A stretch of DNA of 64,000 nt from Pseudopyrenochaeta lycopersici (Eukaryota; Ascomycota; Dothideomycetes; Pleosporales; Pseudopyrenochaetaceae), in contig NHZP01000002.1 of assembly GCA_003313425.1 (NCBI GenBank), forward strand, positions 2,170,001 to 2,234,000, in the 5' to 3' direction. Numbering within the stretch: the first letter of the stretch is position 1; each line of letters starts with the position of its first letter. This document shows positions 35,991-48,520 of this stretch, piece by piece. The notes below the pieces were generated by a model. It did no database searches. It saw only the letters and a program-made list of their open reading frames with translations, and was not told the origin of the DNA. Both the position numbers and the translations under genes were made by a program.

Positions 35991-36841
35991 ATTGATAACG
36001 TTTTAGTTGGTTTATAGAATGTGCTTGAATGGCCGTGAGCGTATATGTGCGACTCTCGCAGTCACGTGCCGAGATTTCCAGAAGCTTTTGTGCTCATTGA
36101 GCTATCGATTTAGACATTCCCTGAAACGTTTTTCTAAAGAGATGCCGTGTTTGAATACCGATACCGACTAAAGCCGCAACGGCATTCGCATGCGGGATAT
36201 CAAACGGCTTTGATGGCGGAGATGTATACGTAAATTGCACTGAGCACACGGCGTTTCCCGCACCGGCTCGTTATGGTTATTAATTGAAGATAGACGAAAG
36301 CTAGAGGTGCCCTTGCTTGCGGTGCTAGATGAAAATATCTGCAAATGAGGCATGTACGCTATCTCCGACACCGGGTATCAAAGTTGTCCCTTGCAGCAAT
36401 TACTGAATGAGTAGCCGCCTCTAATGGGTAGCTCACTTCATTGAATATCCCAATTGGTCAAGAGAATCAGACGACGCGCCAGTCGGTGCAATTAGTTTCC
36501 GGAGCCCGGAATGTGAACCCGTCTCAAAATTATGTTGCATAATGGAGATGCACAACCTCGCCCGTGCTTCGTCAGGTTGTCTTAGAAACTCTGAGCACCT
36601 AGAATCATATGATAGGCATCGTATTGATACTTTTCCATCCGTGTGGTATCCAAGCCACGAATTTCACAATGTCACACAATTTTAATTCAAAAAGCAGCCA
36701 TCTAGTCACTAGGATTGCCGATGACAACTTTGCGTGCTTAATACTCAACTTTCCCTACACACAGCTACACCTAGTAGTAAATAATAGGAAAGGCATATTG
36801 GTCGTTTCATAATTACGAGACAGACCCAGAATATCTTGAGC
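35991..36841. other. Intergenic spacer
   Basis: Lies upstream of the ABC gene and downstream of the FSH1-like gene; no gene supported. Confidence 0.4.
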
Positions 36842-37665
36842 TCAACAAGGAGATACACCGCCGTTCACTTCATCAATCATTCGGCGAATAGTATCACCAA
36901 GCTCCTTGACCATGTGCTTCTCTCGTGGTAACGTATGGCCCTTCGCATGGTCGAAGATGAAGGCAGTGTCTGGATCGCATACATTGTAAAGAGCGATATT
37001 TCCGTGAAGATATGGGTCTAGTGAACCAATGACATGGCATGTTGGTGTATCGATCATCAGATCGCTCTGGTCTGCAAGCACAATTCCGTCCAGCGCAGGC
37101 GTCATTGGCGGCCAACCACCAAAGAAAAGCGCGCATTTGAACATGGGAAGCCGCCCTTCGTCCCGCTCCCGCACCTGCTCGTGGAGCAGCAGTGTTCCTG
37201 CAATAGTTGCACCTTCAGAGTAACCTACAATGCCATCGAATGGACCATCTCTTTCCATGACGTCGTACAGATATTCCAAGGTTCGTCTGGCGCTGTCTTC
37301 AGTCTTAGCTACGCCGTATGTCATAAGCTCTCGCATCGTCATCTCGGGTGTCTCTAATTGGGGGAAGTCGTGAATGCGCTCGATCACGTCGGTCGTGTCA
37401 GTATCGGCCTCTGACGGAATGATGAAGCGGTAATATGGTGGACCCCCATAAAAGTCCTCATATCCTGGGGGTGGCGTAACTTCGTAAGGTCCTTGTACGA
37501 AGTGGAAGGAAGCGCTTTTGTCAGATTCAAGTTCTTTCACCAAGGGTGCGAGTTGAACTTTAAATTTCTATGCGGCGTAAGTCATAACCGTAATGGAAGC
37601 GCAGCTCATGGCTGCAGGCTCACCTCGATGCTTCCATACGCGCCAGGCAAGCACATGAATCTCAT
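36842..37665 (-). CDS. FSH1/LovG-type alpha/beta hydrolase
   Basis: Two exons (37665-37624 and 37567-36842) encode 255 residues starting MRFMCLPGAYGSIEKFK. The nucleophile elbow is GIVGYSEGATI, the acid is likely the Asp in GSLDPYL, and the catalytic His is in AKGHTLPRE. The FYGGPPYYRF segment after GYEDF is typical of serine hydrolase FSH (DUF341) proteins. Known in the family: LovG and similar enzymes release products from the ACP of highly reducing PKSs or edit stalled chains. It is divergent from the HR-PKS across a 1.36-kb spacer, which supports that role here. Confidence 0.9.
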
Positions 37666-39027
37666 GTTGGATTGTGACGCTGCGCAAGCCAAAAGCAATT
37701 GCGTTGTAAAGTCTAGTCAAAGAGATATTCTAAGTCCTCAGCACGTGAGGGTGAATAGTGCTCTATCTTCTGGTATCCTTCACAAAGCTGTGGTAGGGTT
37801 GGCTCAGTCTGGGCGCAATGATTGTCAAAGCTTGATAAGGATGCACTTTGCAGCAATATAGTTTTGCTCAGACACGCGTCTTTGATTTGGGTATTTCCCA
37901 TGCTTCATATTGGCGACAGAGCACGAAGTGCCGTCCAGGTTGCAACACAATACGAATCAGGCACATCCGCAGGGAGCACAAGAGCCGACGCTAGAGCCGT
38001 GAAACTGTCTGGAATGAGCAATCAGGCATGCATACAGTCGTTTCAGCATGTGGTGACGAATCAGAGCTCTTGAATCATGGAAGGGAGTGACTGACAGCGG
38101 GTAAACCGCACGGGCAAGGGTCTGTCATGCGGAGAATTGAGGCTATCCCGAATGGCGGGCCGGATGATTTGAACTAGTCACGTTCTGTTTAAGCGTCATG
38201 ACCGTGCATTTTGCGACTTGGGACCCTGAACGCTATCTCAACCTCACTTCATCCTATCTGTCTATTTCTTGGTACTACCCTCTTTATGCGGAAGTATATT
38301 CGAACGTTGGGACACGCTTTGTAATTACTACATCCTCGGCCTTGCCGGGCCGATCACTTTCCACTATTGTCGATCTCACATCCCGAGATACGCCACTTTG
38401 GGAGGTTCATTCACACATCCTCAAGCGATCATAACGTTCTCGTGGCACCTGAATTCTATCGCAAGTGCTGGAATGAATGTATTCAAAATTAAAGATGATT
38501 TGTTGAATTGAACATCGGCGATCAGGATTGGCTCACCAGAATTTGAAACTCATTTAGAATAGGGATTTACCTCCAACTTATCAAGTTGCGATTCCCGTCC
38601 CGGATTAATGGCTCATTAGGAGTTACACGTCACGATGTCAGTTTCGCATTTAGGAAACCCCTCACTGTTTGGTGAGTAGAGCCTAATTGAGGATGCCACA
38701 CGTTGGTCGAGGTCATACCGAAAATCTATGCAATGGCGGACGAAAATTTCGCAATCTATGATTAGATCTAACATTCCTTCCCTCCCAACATGGATTTAAA
38801 GCTTGAATTTATGAGCAGGATAGGGTATACTTGATAAGGAATCTTTTTCTTCCATCGTGATTTAGGACGTCACCCATCCCTTATCCTCATTCTTTGAACC
38901 GATGCCGGTTGCAGTGGTCATTTTTGGGTGAGACACAAAGGTCCACCAGAAATCCGTCAATAGTTCGGACTTTATATTTTTTGTTTCGGCCAATCTTCCC
39001 TAGTGAGGCGGGTGAAACTTGCCAAAG
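37666..39027. promoter_or_regulatory. Divergent promoter, hydrolase / HR-PKS
   Basis: A 1.36-kb spacer between two opposed start codons of a likely co-regulated pair. No open frame here is convincing. I could not identify an operator motif by eye. Confidence 0.5.
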
Positions 39028-42000
39028 ATGGCCCCTTATGCCCTGACGCCAACAACCGAGCGTAGCGCAATCCTCGATGGTAATTACCCCACTCCACTGA
39101 ACGGAAGTTTAGAAAGCATTGAGGCTTCATCGCTTTCACAAATTCACTCGAACGGATTATCCAACGGCGGAAGCACGGGTAATGCGGATAGTTCCAATAG
39201 CGATTGGAATGGTCACACTGCCAACCATGGCGCTATGCTCGTCCCCGAGAATGGCACTGACTCTCCTCTGTCCACCACTTCCTATGAGGATGCTTATACT
39301 ATTGGCTATAAAGAAGGTTTTACCTCTGGATATAAGACCTCGCATATTGAATTAAAGCATCAACCAATCGCCATCATTGGTATGTCCTGTCGCTTACCAG
39401 GCAGTGTTAGCACGCCCGATGAGTTTTGGGAGCTTCTTGCACGCTCTCGAACTGGCTTCTCCTCCATCCCGCCGTCTCGATTTTCTGCCAATCGCTTCTC
39501 CCATCCGAATCCGGGAAAGAGCGGAACGACAAACGCGCAGGGTGGCAACTTTCTTACGCACGACCTAACGGTCTTTGACGCCCCTTTCTTTGGATTTACT
39601 CAGCAGGAAGCAATTAGTTTAGACCCTCAGCAGCGACTCTTACTAGAGTGTACATTCGAAGCGCTTGAGAGTGCAGGTATTCCAAAGCACGAAGTGGTGG
39701 GCAAAGATGTAGGCGTCTTTGTGGGAGGCACATTCTCTGAGTATGAGGCAGATTCGTTCCGGGATTCAGAGACTATCCCTATGTACCAAGCCACAGGTAT
39801 GCGAAAATAAATGAACTCTTGAGGAAAGACAATTGACAATCTTCAGGCTGCGCTATGGCGATGCAGTCTAATAGAATTTCTCATTTTTTTGACCTACGCG
39901 GGCCAAGCTTCACAGTCGATACTGCTTGTTCTTCTTCATTGGTTGCCCTGCATGCAGCTTGCCAGAGCCTACGCCATGGCGAGTCGAGCACGGCGATTGC
40001 AGCCGGTGTTCATCTGAATATGCTACCCGAATTTTGGATTTCGTACTCTATGTCACGGCTCTTCGGGGAAGCAGGGAGATCTTTCGCCTTCGACCAGCGA
40101 GGCACAGGATATGGTCGTGGTGAAGGATGTGGATTAGTTCTTTTGAAGCCACTTCAGCAAGCTATTAAAGACAACGATCCCATTCGCGCTGTTATCACTG
40201 GAAGTGGCATCAACCAAGATGGGAAAACTCCTGGCATCACAATGCCGAATGGATCTGCACAAGGTCAGTCTACTATTGCCTCACTTCTTGGGATTTTCTA
40301 ATTACAATGTTAGAGGAACTCATTCGCTGTGTATATAATAATGGAGGCATGGATCCGCGCGAAACCGGCTATGTCGAGGCTCACGGAACCGGCACGCGTG
40401 TTGGTGACCCAATTGAAGTAAGCGCACTTCATAATGTGTTCGGTGAAGGCAGAAACAAGCGAAGACCACTGTTCATAGGGTCTGTAAAGTCTAATATCGG
40501 CCATCTAGAGGCAGCCGCTGGTAAGTGAAGTACATTCCTATATGCTGCACCAATTTGGACTTCCTTACATGAATGCTCGTGGAGATGACTCGATGACACC
40601 TCTTGCCAGGTATCGCGGGAGTCATCAAAACCGCACTAATGCTTGAACGTGGATTCATTCTTCCCAACTACGATTTTAAACAACCAAACGAGAAGATACC
40701 ATTCGATGAATGGGGCCTTAAAGTTGCTACCCGGCAACAGCCGTGGCCTATCGGTAAGCGGTGGGCTAGTGTAAATGGCTTCGGCTTCGGTGGCACAAAT
40801 GTACGTGTCTTATGAAATATTCAAACGCTGCACAATCAACTTACTTATTATATTCTCAGGCACATATAGTGATGACAAAAGGTCCTCTTGAGCGCAAGAC
40901 GATGAAAGATGAAATCAACTTGGAGACTGTGGAACGACTGTTCATCCTCTCTGCAAACGACAAAGCCAGCACAGAGAAATCTATGCAGAATCTCGGAGTA
41001 TACCTGGAGCAGCGACCAGAAGCCTTTCAGAATGACCTTTTGAGCAACCTTGCTTATACACTAGGACAAAGAAAGTCTCTACACCCGTGGCGTATCGCGG
41101 TTACGGCATCATCTGCCGTAGATCTTGTCGAAGCTATGTCAAGTGGCAGAATCATACCCGCAAAGCAGGAGCTTGACGAACTTCGCATTGGCTGGGTTTT
41201 TACAGGCCAGGGTGCGCAGTGGTGGGCAATGGGGCGCGAGCTGTACCAGCAATACCCAGTTTATGCCTCTGCACTGGACAAAGCCGACGCACACTTGCAT
41301 TCCATAGGGGCCACTTTCTCCCTTTTACAGCAGCTACAACAGGATGAGAATATGAGCCAGATCAACCTTGCGCATATAAGTCAACCTTCCTGCACAGCCG
41401 TGCAATTAGCCCTCACCGATCTGCTGCGATCTTGGGGAGTTCGACCTTCAGCAGTTTCTGGCCATTCATCCGGTGAAATTGGAGCCGCATACGCGGCAGA
41501 TATCATCACTTTCGAAGATGCAATGACGATTGCTTATCATAGGGGCCGCCTCATACCCATCTTGAAGAAAAGATATCCGAATCTGAACGGCTGCATGATG
41601 GCTGTGGGAGCTGGAAAGACAGACATTGCTCCGCTGCTCGACCGTATATCACCATCACTGGGACAGGCAAAAATTGCGTGCATTAACAGTCCTTCTAGCG
41701 TAACGGTATCTGGTGATGCTGATGCAATCGCCAAACTACAAACTCTTGTCGAAGAGACACACCCCGGCACATTTGCAAGAGTATTACAGGTGGATACGGC
41801 CTACCACTCACATCATATGAATCTCATGGCCAAGGAATATACCGAATCACTCCTTGAAATTAAATTTCCCAAGTCATCCACGGTGCGCTTTCACTCCTCG
41901 CTACTGGGTCGTTTAGTCACTGGTGTGGAGCTTGATGCATCCTATTGGGTCCAAAACTTGACTTGCCCGGTCAGATTCGACGAAGCTATGCAAAGCATGT

Positions 42001-45000
42001 GCCAACCAGTCGGTGACTTCAAAACTGGTGTCAATTTTCTTATTGAGCTTGGTCCACATGCTGCGCTGCAGGGCCCGATCAAGCAAATATTAAAATGCGT
42101 TGGTGGACCGGCGTCGACAATTTCTTACTCATCCGTTCTCACTAGGAAGAGGAACGCGGTCCAAAGCGCTCTTGCATTGGCTGGTACAATGTTCATCAAA
42201 GGCGTGCCGCTCAGTATTGGTTCGATCAACTTCCCAAAGCCTTTAGATAGGCCACCTCAAGTGCTTGTCGATATGCCCCGTTATGCGTGGAACCACTCTT
42301 CAAGCTTCTACCATGAATCGCGGCTAACAAAGATCCATAAATTCCATGATTCCCCACGAAACGACATCATTGGGGTTTTGTCACCCTATTCGAGCGACTT
42401 CGAGCCAACTTGGAGGAATGTGCTACGTTTAGACGATGCACCATGGCTCCGTCATCATCAGATGCAAGGCGTGACCATTTTTCCCATCGCGGGCTTTGTA
42501 GTCATGGCGCTCGAAGCGATGAGTCAAACAGCCCAAACGCGAGGTGTACACTATGATAGTTTGGAGGTCGAAAACCTCAATGTGAAAGCGCCGGCTATGC
42601 TGACAGAAGAAGAGTTGGAGATGATGATCACTTTGCGCTTGAAGCCCGAATTACTGGAACACAAGGTGTCACACGAATTCATTATTCGCTCGTGGTCGAA
42701 GAGCAAAGGCTGGTCGGAGCACTGCACGGGCCGGGTGGGTGTCATGTCCCCAGACATTAATGAGGTCGATGGCGCACGCGCAAAACACGCTCAAGATCAA
42801 AAGTTGCGCTCTAGAACCTCAAAAGTCACTCAGGCAGCTACGGAAGCAATTGACATTCGGAGTCTATATGAGAGGCTCAATGCAATTGGTGTCTCCTATG
42901 GAATGACATTCCAGGGCTTGCAAGATTGCCAGGCTTCTGCAAGCGCTTCGATGGCGAAACTCACGAAGACTGACACCATGGTAGAGATGCCTCATCATCG
43001 AGAGACGGACTATATCATACATCCAACGCTGTTGGAACGAATTATTTCCATGTATTGGCCCATACTGGATTCCACAGTCCCATTGAGCACGGTTCATTTA
43101 CCCTCGTCTATCGGCAACGTGAAAGTCTCGTCCAAAGTCTTGGGTTACTTTCAGGGCCATACCTCCAGCTTACATGCGTTCTGCGAGCCGTCATCACCAT
43201 TATCCAATGTTAGGCCAAATAGCTTGTCCATGTTCGCCTTCGATGAGGGAGGCCAGATGCTTGCATCGGTGGAAGACCTTCTGATTGCCCCTATCCTTGA
43301 GAAGGATGCCAACGCGGAACTGGGTAGTGCTCGTGAGCTTTGCTATAAGCTTGAATGGGTGCCTGTGCTACATTCAACTGGAAACGAAACCGAGGGTGCT
43401 GAGCGACTAAGGTTCGATGCTGAAATTGTTGTTATCCATGGGGAGAGTGATTCCCAATGCGCATTGGCTTGTGCACTTTCCGACAAACTCCTCAGTCTGA
43501 CTGGAAATAAGCCCACTACAGGCACAATGGGGTCCGTCGCTCCGCTCTCTCAAGGGAAATTCGGCATCTTCCTCACTGAGCTTGAACGACCTGTGCTAGC
43601 GAATCTCAATGCCTTGGAGTTTGAAGCACTACAACAGCTCTGTACTAGTGTGCAGGGTCTTCTCTGGGTTGTGCATGGAGCGTACGCCAATTCTAAGAAT
43701 CCCGACGCCAATATGATAACTGGTCTGAGCCGAACATTGCGCTCTGAAGGAACACTCATGAAGTTTTGCACCCTTGATCTTGATGCTGCGAGGGTCTTTG
43801 ACTACACTGAGAAGATCTCAACGGTTATTGATGCATTCACAATGGGCCTCGCTGCCGACAGCAAGATCGAAGAAACTGAGTTCATAGAGCGAGATGGACA
43901 GCTGTTTACGCCACGTATAGTCAATGACGATCAGATGAACGAATACGTAGCCGGACAGATACACCCCTCCGCCACAGAGCCTGCATCGTTCTTAGACATG
44001 GGGAGGCCATTACGAGGTATAATCACAACGCCGAGCGCATTTGATAGCCTCACATTCGAAGAGGACCAGGGATGCGAGGACGCTCTCGTTAATGACCAGG
44101 TTGACATCCAGGTCAAAACTATCGGAGTCAACCACAAAGATATATCAGCAACACCGACCCTTGGCATTGAATGTAGCGGTGTTCTGACTGCTGTAGCGTC
44201 CAATGTCCCTAATCTTGAGGTTGGTGACCGTGTTGCAGCAATCACACCCACTGGTTCTCTATCCACAATCGTTCGTGCACAATCGCCCTTTCTTTTCAAA
44301 CTTCCGGATCATATCTCGTTCGAGTCAGCTGCGACAATACCGATCGCGTACTGCACGGCGACCTATGCACTGATCGAGCAAGTAAAGTTGTCTGAGAGGG
44401 ATACTGTGTTGATTCACGACGCCGCAAGCGCAGTCGGCCAAGCAGCTCTCTCCATCGCACAAATGATCGGCGCTCAAGTATGGACAACTGTAAAAACGAT
44501 GGATGAAAAACATCTGATTATGCGAGAGTTTGGTGTACTAGAAGAGAAGGTCTGGTACGCTAGTAACAATGCCTTTGCTGAGAGTGTGAAGGATTCAACA
44601 GGTGGACGTGGTGTCGATGTCGTCTTCAACATTATTCCGGAACCCCACATTCTTTCTGCGACCTGGAGCTGTCTTGCAAACTTCGGCCGCTTTGTCAAGG
44701 TTGGTACTGAATATGGGACCTTGTCAAACATACCCTTTGATAAGAATGTGACAATACTATCAGCGGACGTTGTTGCGCTTGCAACACACCGCCCACAATT
44801 GTTGCAACGCATACTCGCCGATGTGGCTCGGTTGCTCCAATATGGCAGAATCCGCCCCATACATCAGCTTAGGACCTTCGGTATTTCCGAAGTTGCAGCA
44901 GCCTTGCATCATGTTCAAGCAGCAGGAGAACATGGGAAAGCGGTGTTAGTCCCTCAAGACGATGAGCTAATTCAGGTAAGTACCTTGACAGATAAACATG

Positions 45001-46239
45001 TCTGCTCCTTTCTAACGTTATTTTAGGCTCCAAGGACTGTTAAATTCCATAACCTTCTACGACAAGACGCCACATACGTTCTCATCGGTGGTACCGGCGG
45101 CCTTGGACAAAGCATGACCAAGTGGATGATTGGCAGAGGCGCGAAGAACATCGTTCTACTCTCTAGGAGCGGTACGCTTAAAGAAAAGGCAAAACGCCAG
45201 GTTGATGCTCTCAACAACGCTGGAGCAAACATTGTTGTTCGTCGTTGCGATGTTGCAGACCGCTCTGAAGTTGACAGGCTGGTCTCAGAAGGGCTGATTG
45301 ATCTGCCACCGGTGCGAGGCATTATTCACGGTGCCATGGTGCTTCACGTAGGTCATCTTGTCACTACAATCCACTTTAATCTATGCTAATCCAATGTCCC
45401 AGGATGTACTCTTCGAGAAGATGACATACACACAGTACACCTCTGTGATCTCGTCGAAAACTCAAGGAACCTGGAACATCCATCACGCGCTCTCCGCAGC
45501 CAAAGCTCCCCTGGACTTTTTCGTTGTCATCTCGTCCGCTGCAGGAGCGGTCGGTAATCGCGGCCAGGCTGCTTACGCGGCAGCCAACACCTTTCTCAAT
45601 GGCTTTGCGCAATATCTGCGCGGTCAAGGCATAAGAGCTGCCTCACTTGATCTAACAGCTGTCTCCGATGCAGGTTACCTGGCAGAAGATGCAGAAAAAG
45701 CTGCAGAAGTCGCGCGGAATCTGGGCAGCGATACCATTTGCGAAGCTGAAGTCCTTGCTCTTATCCAAGCCGCCATCGAAGGCAACTTGGAAAGCTGCAA
45801 CGGCCATCCTATTACCGGGATGCGTATTACACCGGACATGCAGCCTTTCTGGTCTCATGACGCCAAGTTTACGCATCTTCTTCGCGCTGCCGAAGCCGCC
45901 TCGAACTCTTCGTCTACCACGAAGAAAGTATCCTGGAGCGCAGCATTCAAGGCAGCTTTATCTCGATCGGAAGCGGAGCAAATCGTGTGCAAAGCCCTGG
46001 TTGAAAAGATCGCTGAAGTCATTTCCATGGAGCCTGAAGAGCTCGACACTGGCCGAGCGCTAAGCCACTACCCTCTCGACTCGCTGACGGCGATTGAGGT
46101 AAGGAACTTCATTACGAGAATGTTTGAATCAAGCTTGCAGGTTTTGGAGCTGCTGGCAAGCGGGAGCATTGAGCTTTTGGCTAAGGTGGTCTGTGCGAAG
46201 AGTAAGGTTGCGTTGCCTGAGGTCAAGGAAACCGAATGA
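39028..46239 (+). CDS. Highly reducing type I polyketide synthase (KS-AT-DH-psiKR-ER-KR-ACP)
   Basis: Seven exons (39028-39796, 39847-40263, 40314-40520, 40610-40800, 40860-44975, 45027-45347, 45403-46239) sum to 2285 residues in perfect phase. KS: Cys in VDTACSSS, His in EAHGTGT and in [34 protein letters not shown] carries the HxxxGxxxxP motif, but the second motif is HPTLLE instead of the usual HPT.LD. A non-catalytic psiKR (LLWVVHGAY...[10 protein letters not shown]) and then ER ([14 protein letters not shown]) follow with no methyltransferase between. KR: GGTGGLG, Ser in VVISSAAG, Tyr in [22 protein letters not shown]. There is a ~115-residue low-complexity N-terminal leader and no thioesterase; release probably uses the neighbouring hydrolase. 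Confidence 0.95.
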
Positions 46240-47019
46240 CGGGGGTGTCAAGAGAAATACGGGCGTGGATGAATGTAGGTCTTATAAGTTTTCAGTAGAT
46301 TCACGTTTTTCTCGGTGATGGTTGTTTGGAGTGCAGCGCGGTTATTGCTTCTGTTCGACAGTAAATCTAGGGATCAGCACATATAAGTTATTCACTCTTA
46401 CATATATCTTTATCCAAATAGCTATCTGCATCAAGCTGGTGCATGTTGTTTCAAGTGATGCTGTTAAGACGAGTCGAGACTCCGAATTCATTGCCTCGTC
46501 CATCGCGACTCTTCTCAGCGCCTGGAGCACTTGCTCCTCTGCGAATGGCTTAATGTTTGGCCCTTCTGTCCACTACTGTCCGCGCACTGGGTCTTTTGTC
46601 AGAACACGCAGCGCCTAATGTACAGCTAGGCAGACTCTTTGCTCCTGACTATCTGATGAAATGAACTAACAATCTAGGCGCCATTGTTGGGATTTTCCTG
46701 CCTATGGTGGTCAAACAGATATTGTGCACAAAGCAGTTAGACATGTATGGCTTTGTACATTTAAAACAACAACATTGACCGACGCTTTCCGAGTCTGGAC
46801 TGACGATCAGAAATTTGCCTTGGACTTATGTGCCTGACCCTAGGAAGAGAACTTGGGGTACAAGTGGGCCCAGGCAATGCCAAGGTGAACGCATGGGTCC
46901 ACTAGGGTCGAGTCTTGCCGACGCTTTTGACGAATGAGGTCTACCTTTCTCCCTCCATCCTCCGTTTGTACAGTTCAATTGGCTGTTGCACGCTTTCATA
47001 TTAACGATTTCGATCCAAG
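46240..47019. other. Intergenic spacer, edge of PKS locus
   Basis: No gene supported. It carries the PKS 3' region and the promoter of the AT-hook gene. Confidence 0.4.
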
Positions 47020-48096
47020 ATGCCTCCCAAAGTGAAACCAAGTGTGCTGCGCGGCCGCGGTCGCCCTGCGAAGACGGGATCAGCGCGCGACGCGAAAGGC
47101 ACGCCTGCAAAGCGAGGACGCGCCGCAGAACGTGACGCCGTAGAGCGCGCAATTGAGCCCCCGAAGAAGCGCGGTCGGCCTGCCAAAGCGAAAGCAAAAG
47201 AAGCTGAGCACGTCCAAGAAGCCGCGCCGGTTAAGAACCGCGCTGGACAAGGTCGTGTCGCTGAAGAAACGCCGGCTACACCAAGACGCGGCCGTCCAAA
47301 GGGTTCAACCGCTCTCAACCTCAACCGCACACAGGGCTCAGCTCGAGTTGCCAAATCCTCAGCCACTCGACGCCTTACCCCCCGCATCCGCTCCAAACTT
47401 CGAACTCGCCTTGCTCCTGCCGCGAAGGCCCAGAAGGAGGAACCAGCCCGCCAGCCCGCCAAGCGAGGTCGGCCTCGAAAAGTTACGGCTGATGACGCTC
47501 CTCTCTCTCCTAAGAAGGCGGCTCCTGGTCGCAAAGCTACAAAGCCTGTCGTTCCTCGCAAGCGTCGTGGCTATACTACTCGCGAAATTCCAGACAAGTT
47601 CCTGGCCCAGGTTGACCAGTACCTCCAGCAGCTGCTTGAAGCCGGGTTGCCAGACATTGGTGCTGTCAATGAGGCGGTTGATCAGGTCGAGGCTGAGGAG
47701 GGAGTGGGAAATGAGGTTGAAGAGGGAATTCAAGAGGGAGTAGAAGTCGAGGGACAAGAAGGAGTAGAAAACGAGGCAGAAGAGGAAGGTGTAGATGCTG
47801 TAATAGTGACAGAGGAAACCGTACTCATCACCGCTTCAGCTGAGGAGGGCAATCAGGACGACATCGGGGCCGCTGGTACTGATGATCTCGCCAGCCAGGA
47901 CGTGCCTGACCAAGACGAAGTCGCGCCTGCCTTGGACGCGCAGAATGACTTGTTGGGCAACGAAGTCCTAAATGGGGTTGCTGAGCCGGAACAGGGAGTC
48001 GATGTCACACTCAGTCTCCAAGATATCGTTCAAGTGAAGAATATTGTGGAAAACGACATGAGTTTGTTGGAGGAGGCGAATAGTCAAGTCCTATGA
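47020..48096 (+). CDS. AT-hook DNA-binding protein with acidic tail
   Basis: A single exon of 358 residues. The basic N-terminal half carries at least four AT-hook cores: RGRGRPAK, KKRGRPAK, PRRGRPKG and AKRGRPRK. A short conserved-looking patch follows (RRGYTTREIPDKFLAQVDQYLQ), then an acidic C-terminal half rich in Glu/Val with irregular repeats (EGVEVEGQEGVENEAEEEG). AT-hooks bind the minor groove of AT-rich DNA, so a nuclear chromatin role is likely; a link to the adjacent PKS locus is only conjecture. Many overlapping frames on both strands come from the base composition and are not genes. Confidence 0.8.
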   Translation: MPPKVKPSVLRGRGRPAKTGSARDAKGTPAKRGRAAERDAVERAIEPPKKRGRPAKAKAKEAEHVQEAAPVKNRAGQGRVAEETPATPRRGRPKGSTALNLNRTQGSARVAKSSATRRLTPRIRSKLRTRLAPAAKAQKEEPARQPAKRGRPRKVTADDAPLSPKKAAPGRKATKPVVPRKRRGYTTREIPDKFLAQVDQYLQQLLEAGLPDIGAVNEAVDQVEAEEGVGNEVEEGIQEGVEVEGQEGVENEAEEEGVDAVIVTEETVLITASAEEGNQDDIGAAGTDDLASQDVPDQDEVAPALDAQNDLLGNEVLNGVAEPEQGVDVTLSLQDIVQVKNIVENDMSLLEEANSQVL

Positions 48097-48520
48097 TGGA
48101 ATTCCGGGTGGGATGGTGACATATTCAGTGTATAGCTGCATAGCATACATATAGCGTCTTTTCATAGTTGAATTGCCTTTATCAAGATCTATCGCGTAAT
48201 GGAGCCTGGACATGGTTTTAAGATTTACTTGTTCCACTTGATGTACATCCGCGTGACAACCCAGACATGCCTCTTCTCAAAAGCTAGATTAAGCTGCAAT
48301 TCTTAAAGTCGGACTCAAGACAACGGTAGCCCTCACAAATATGTGAAAAGTAGAAGCTCATTTCATCATGTAGAATCTGATTTCATTGAATGTGGTATTT
48401 CGTTAAGCGCAGCTAGTAGAGAAGTTAATGCTGGAAAAAGGGGTTGGTCGTGTAGAGAGTATATAATACATGGGCCCTCGAATATCAAAATAAGATGAGG
48501 ATATGCTTCAAGTGCCGGCT
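48097..48520. other. Convergent intergenic spacer
   Basis: The 3' regions of two convergent genes; nothing else seen. Confidence 0.4.

Noticed and set aside
47001..47561. Minus-strand frame of 186 codons
   Set aside because: Antisense to the AT-hook gene; product is an Arg/Ala-rich mirror of that composition.
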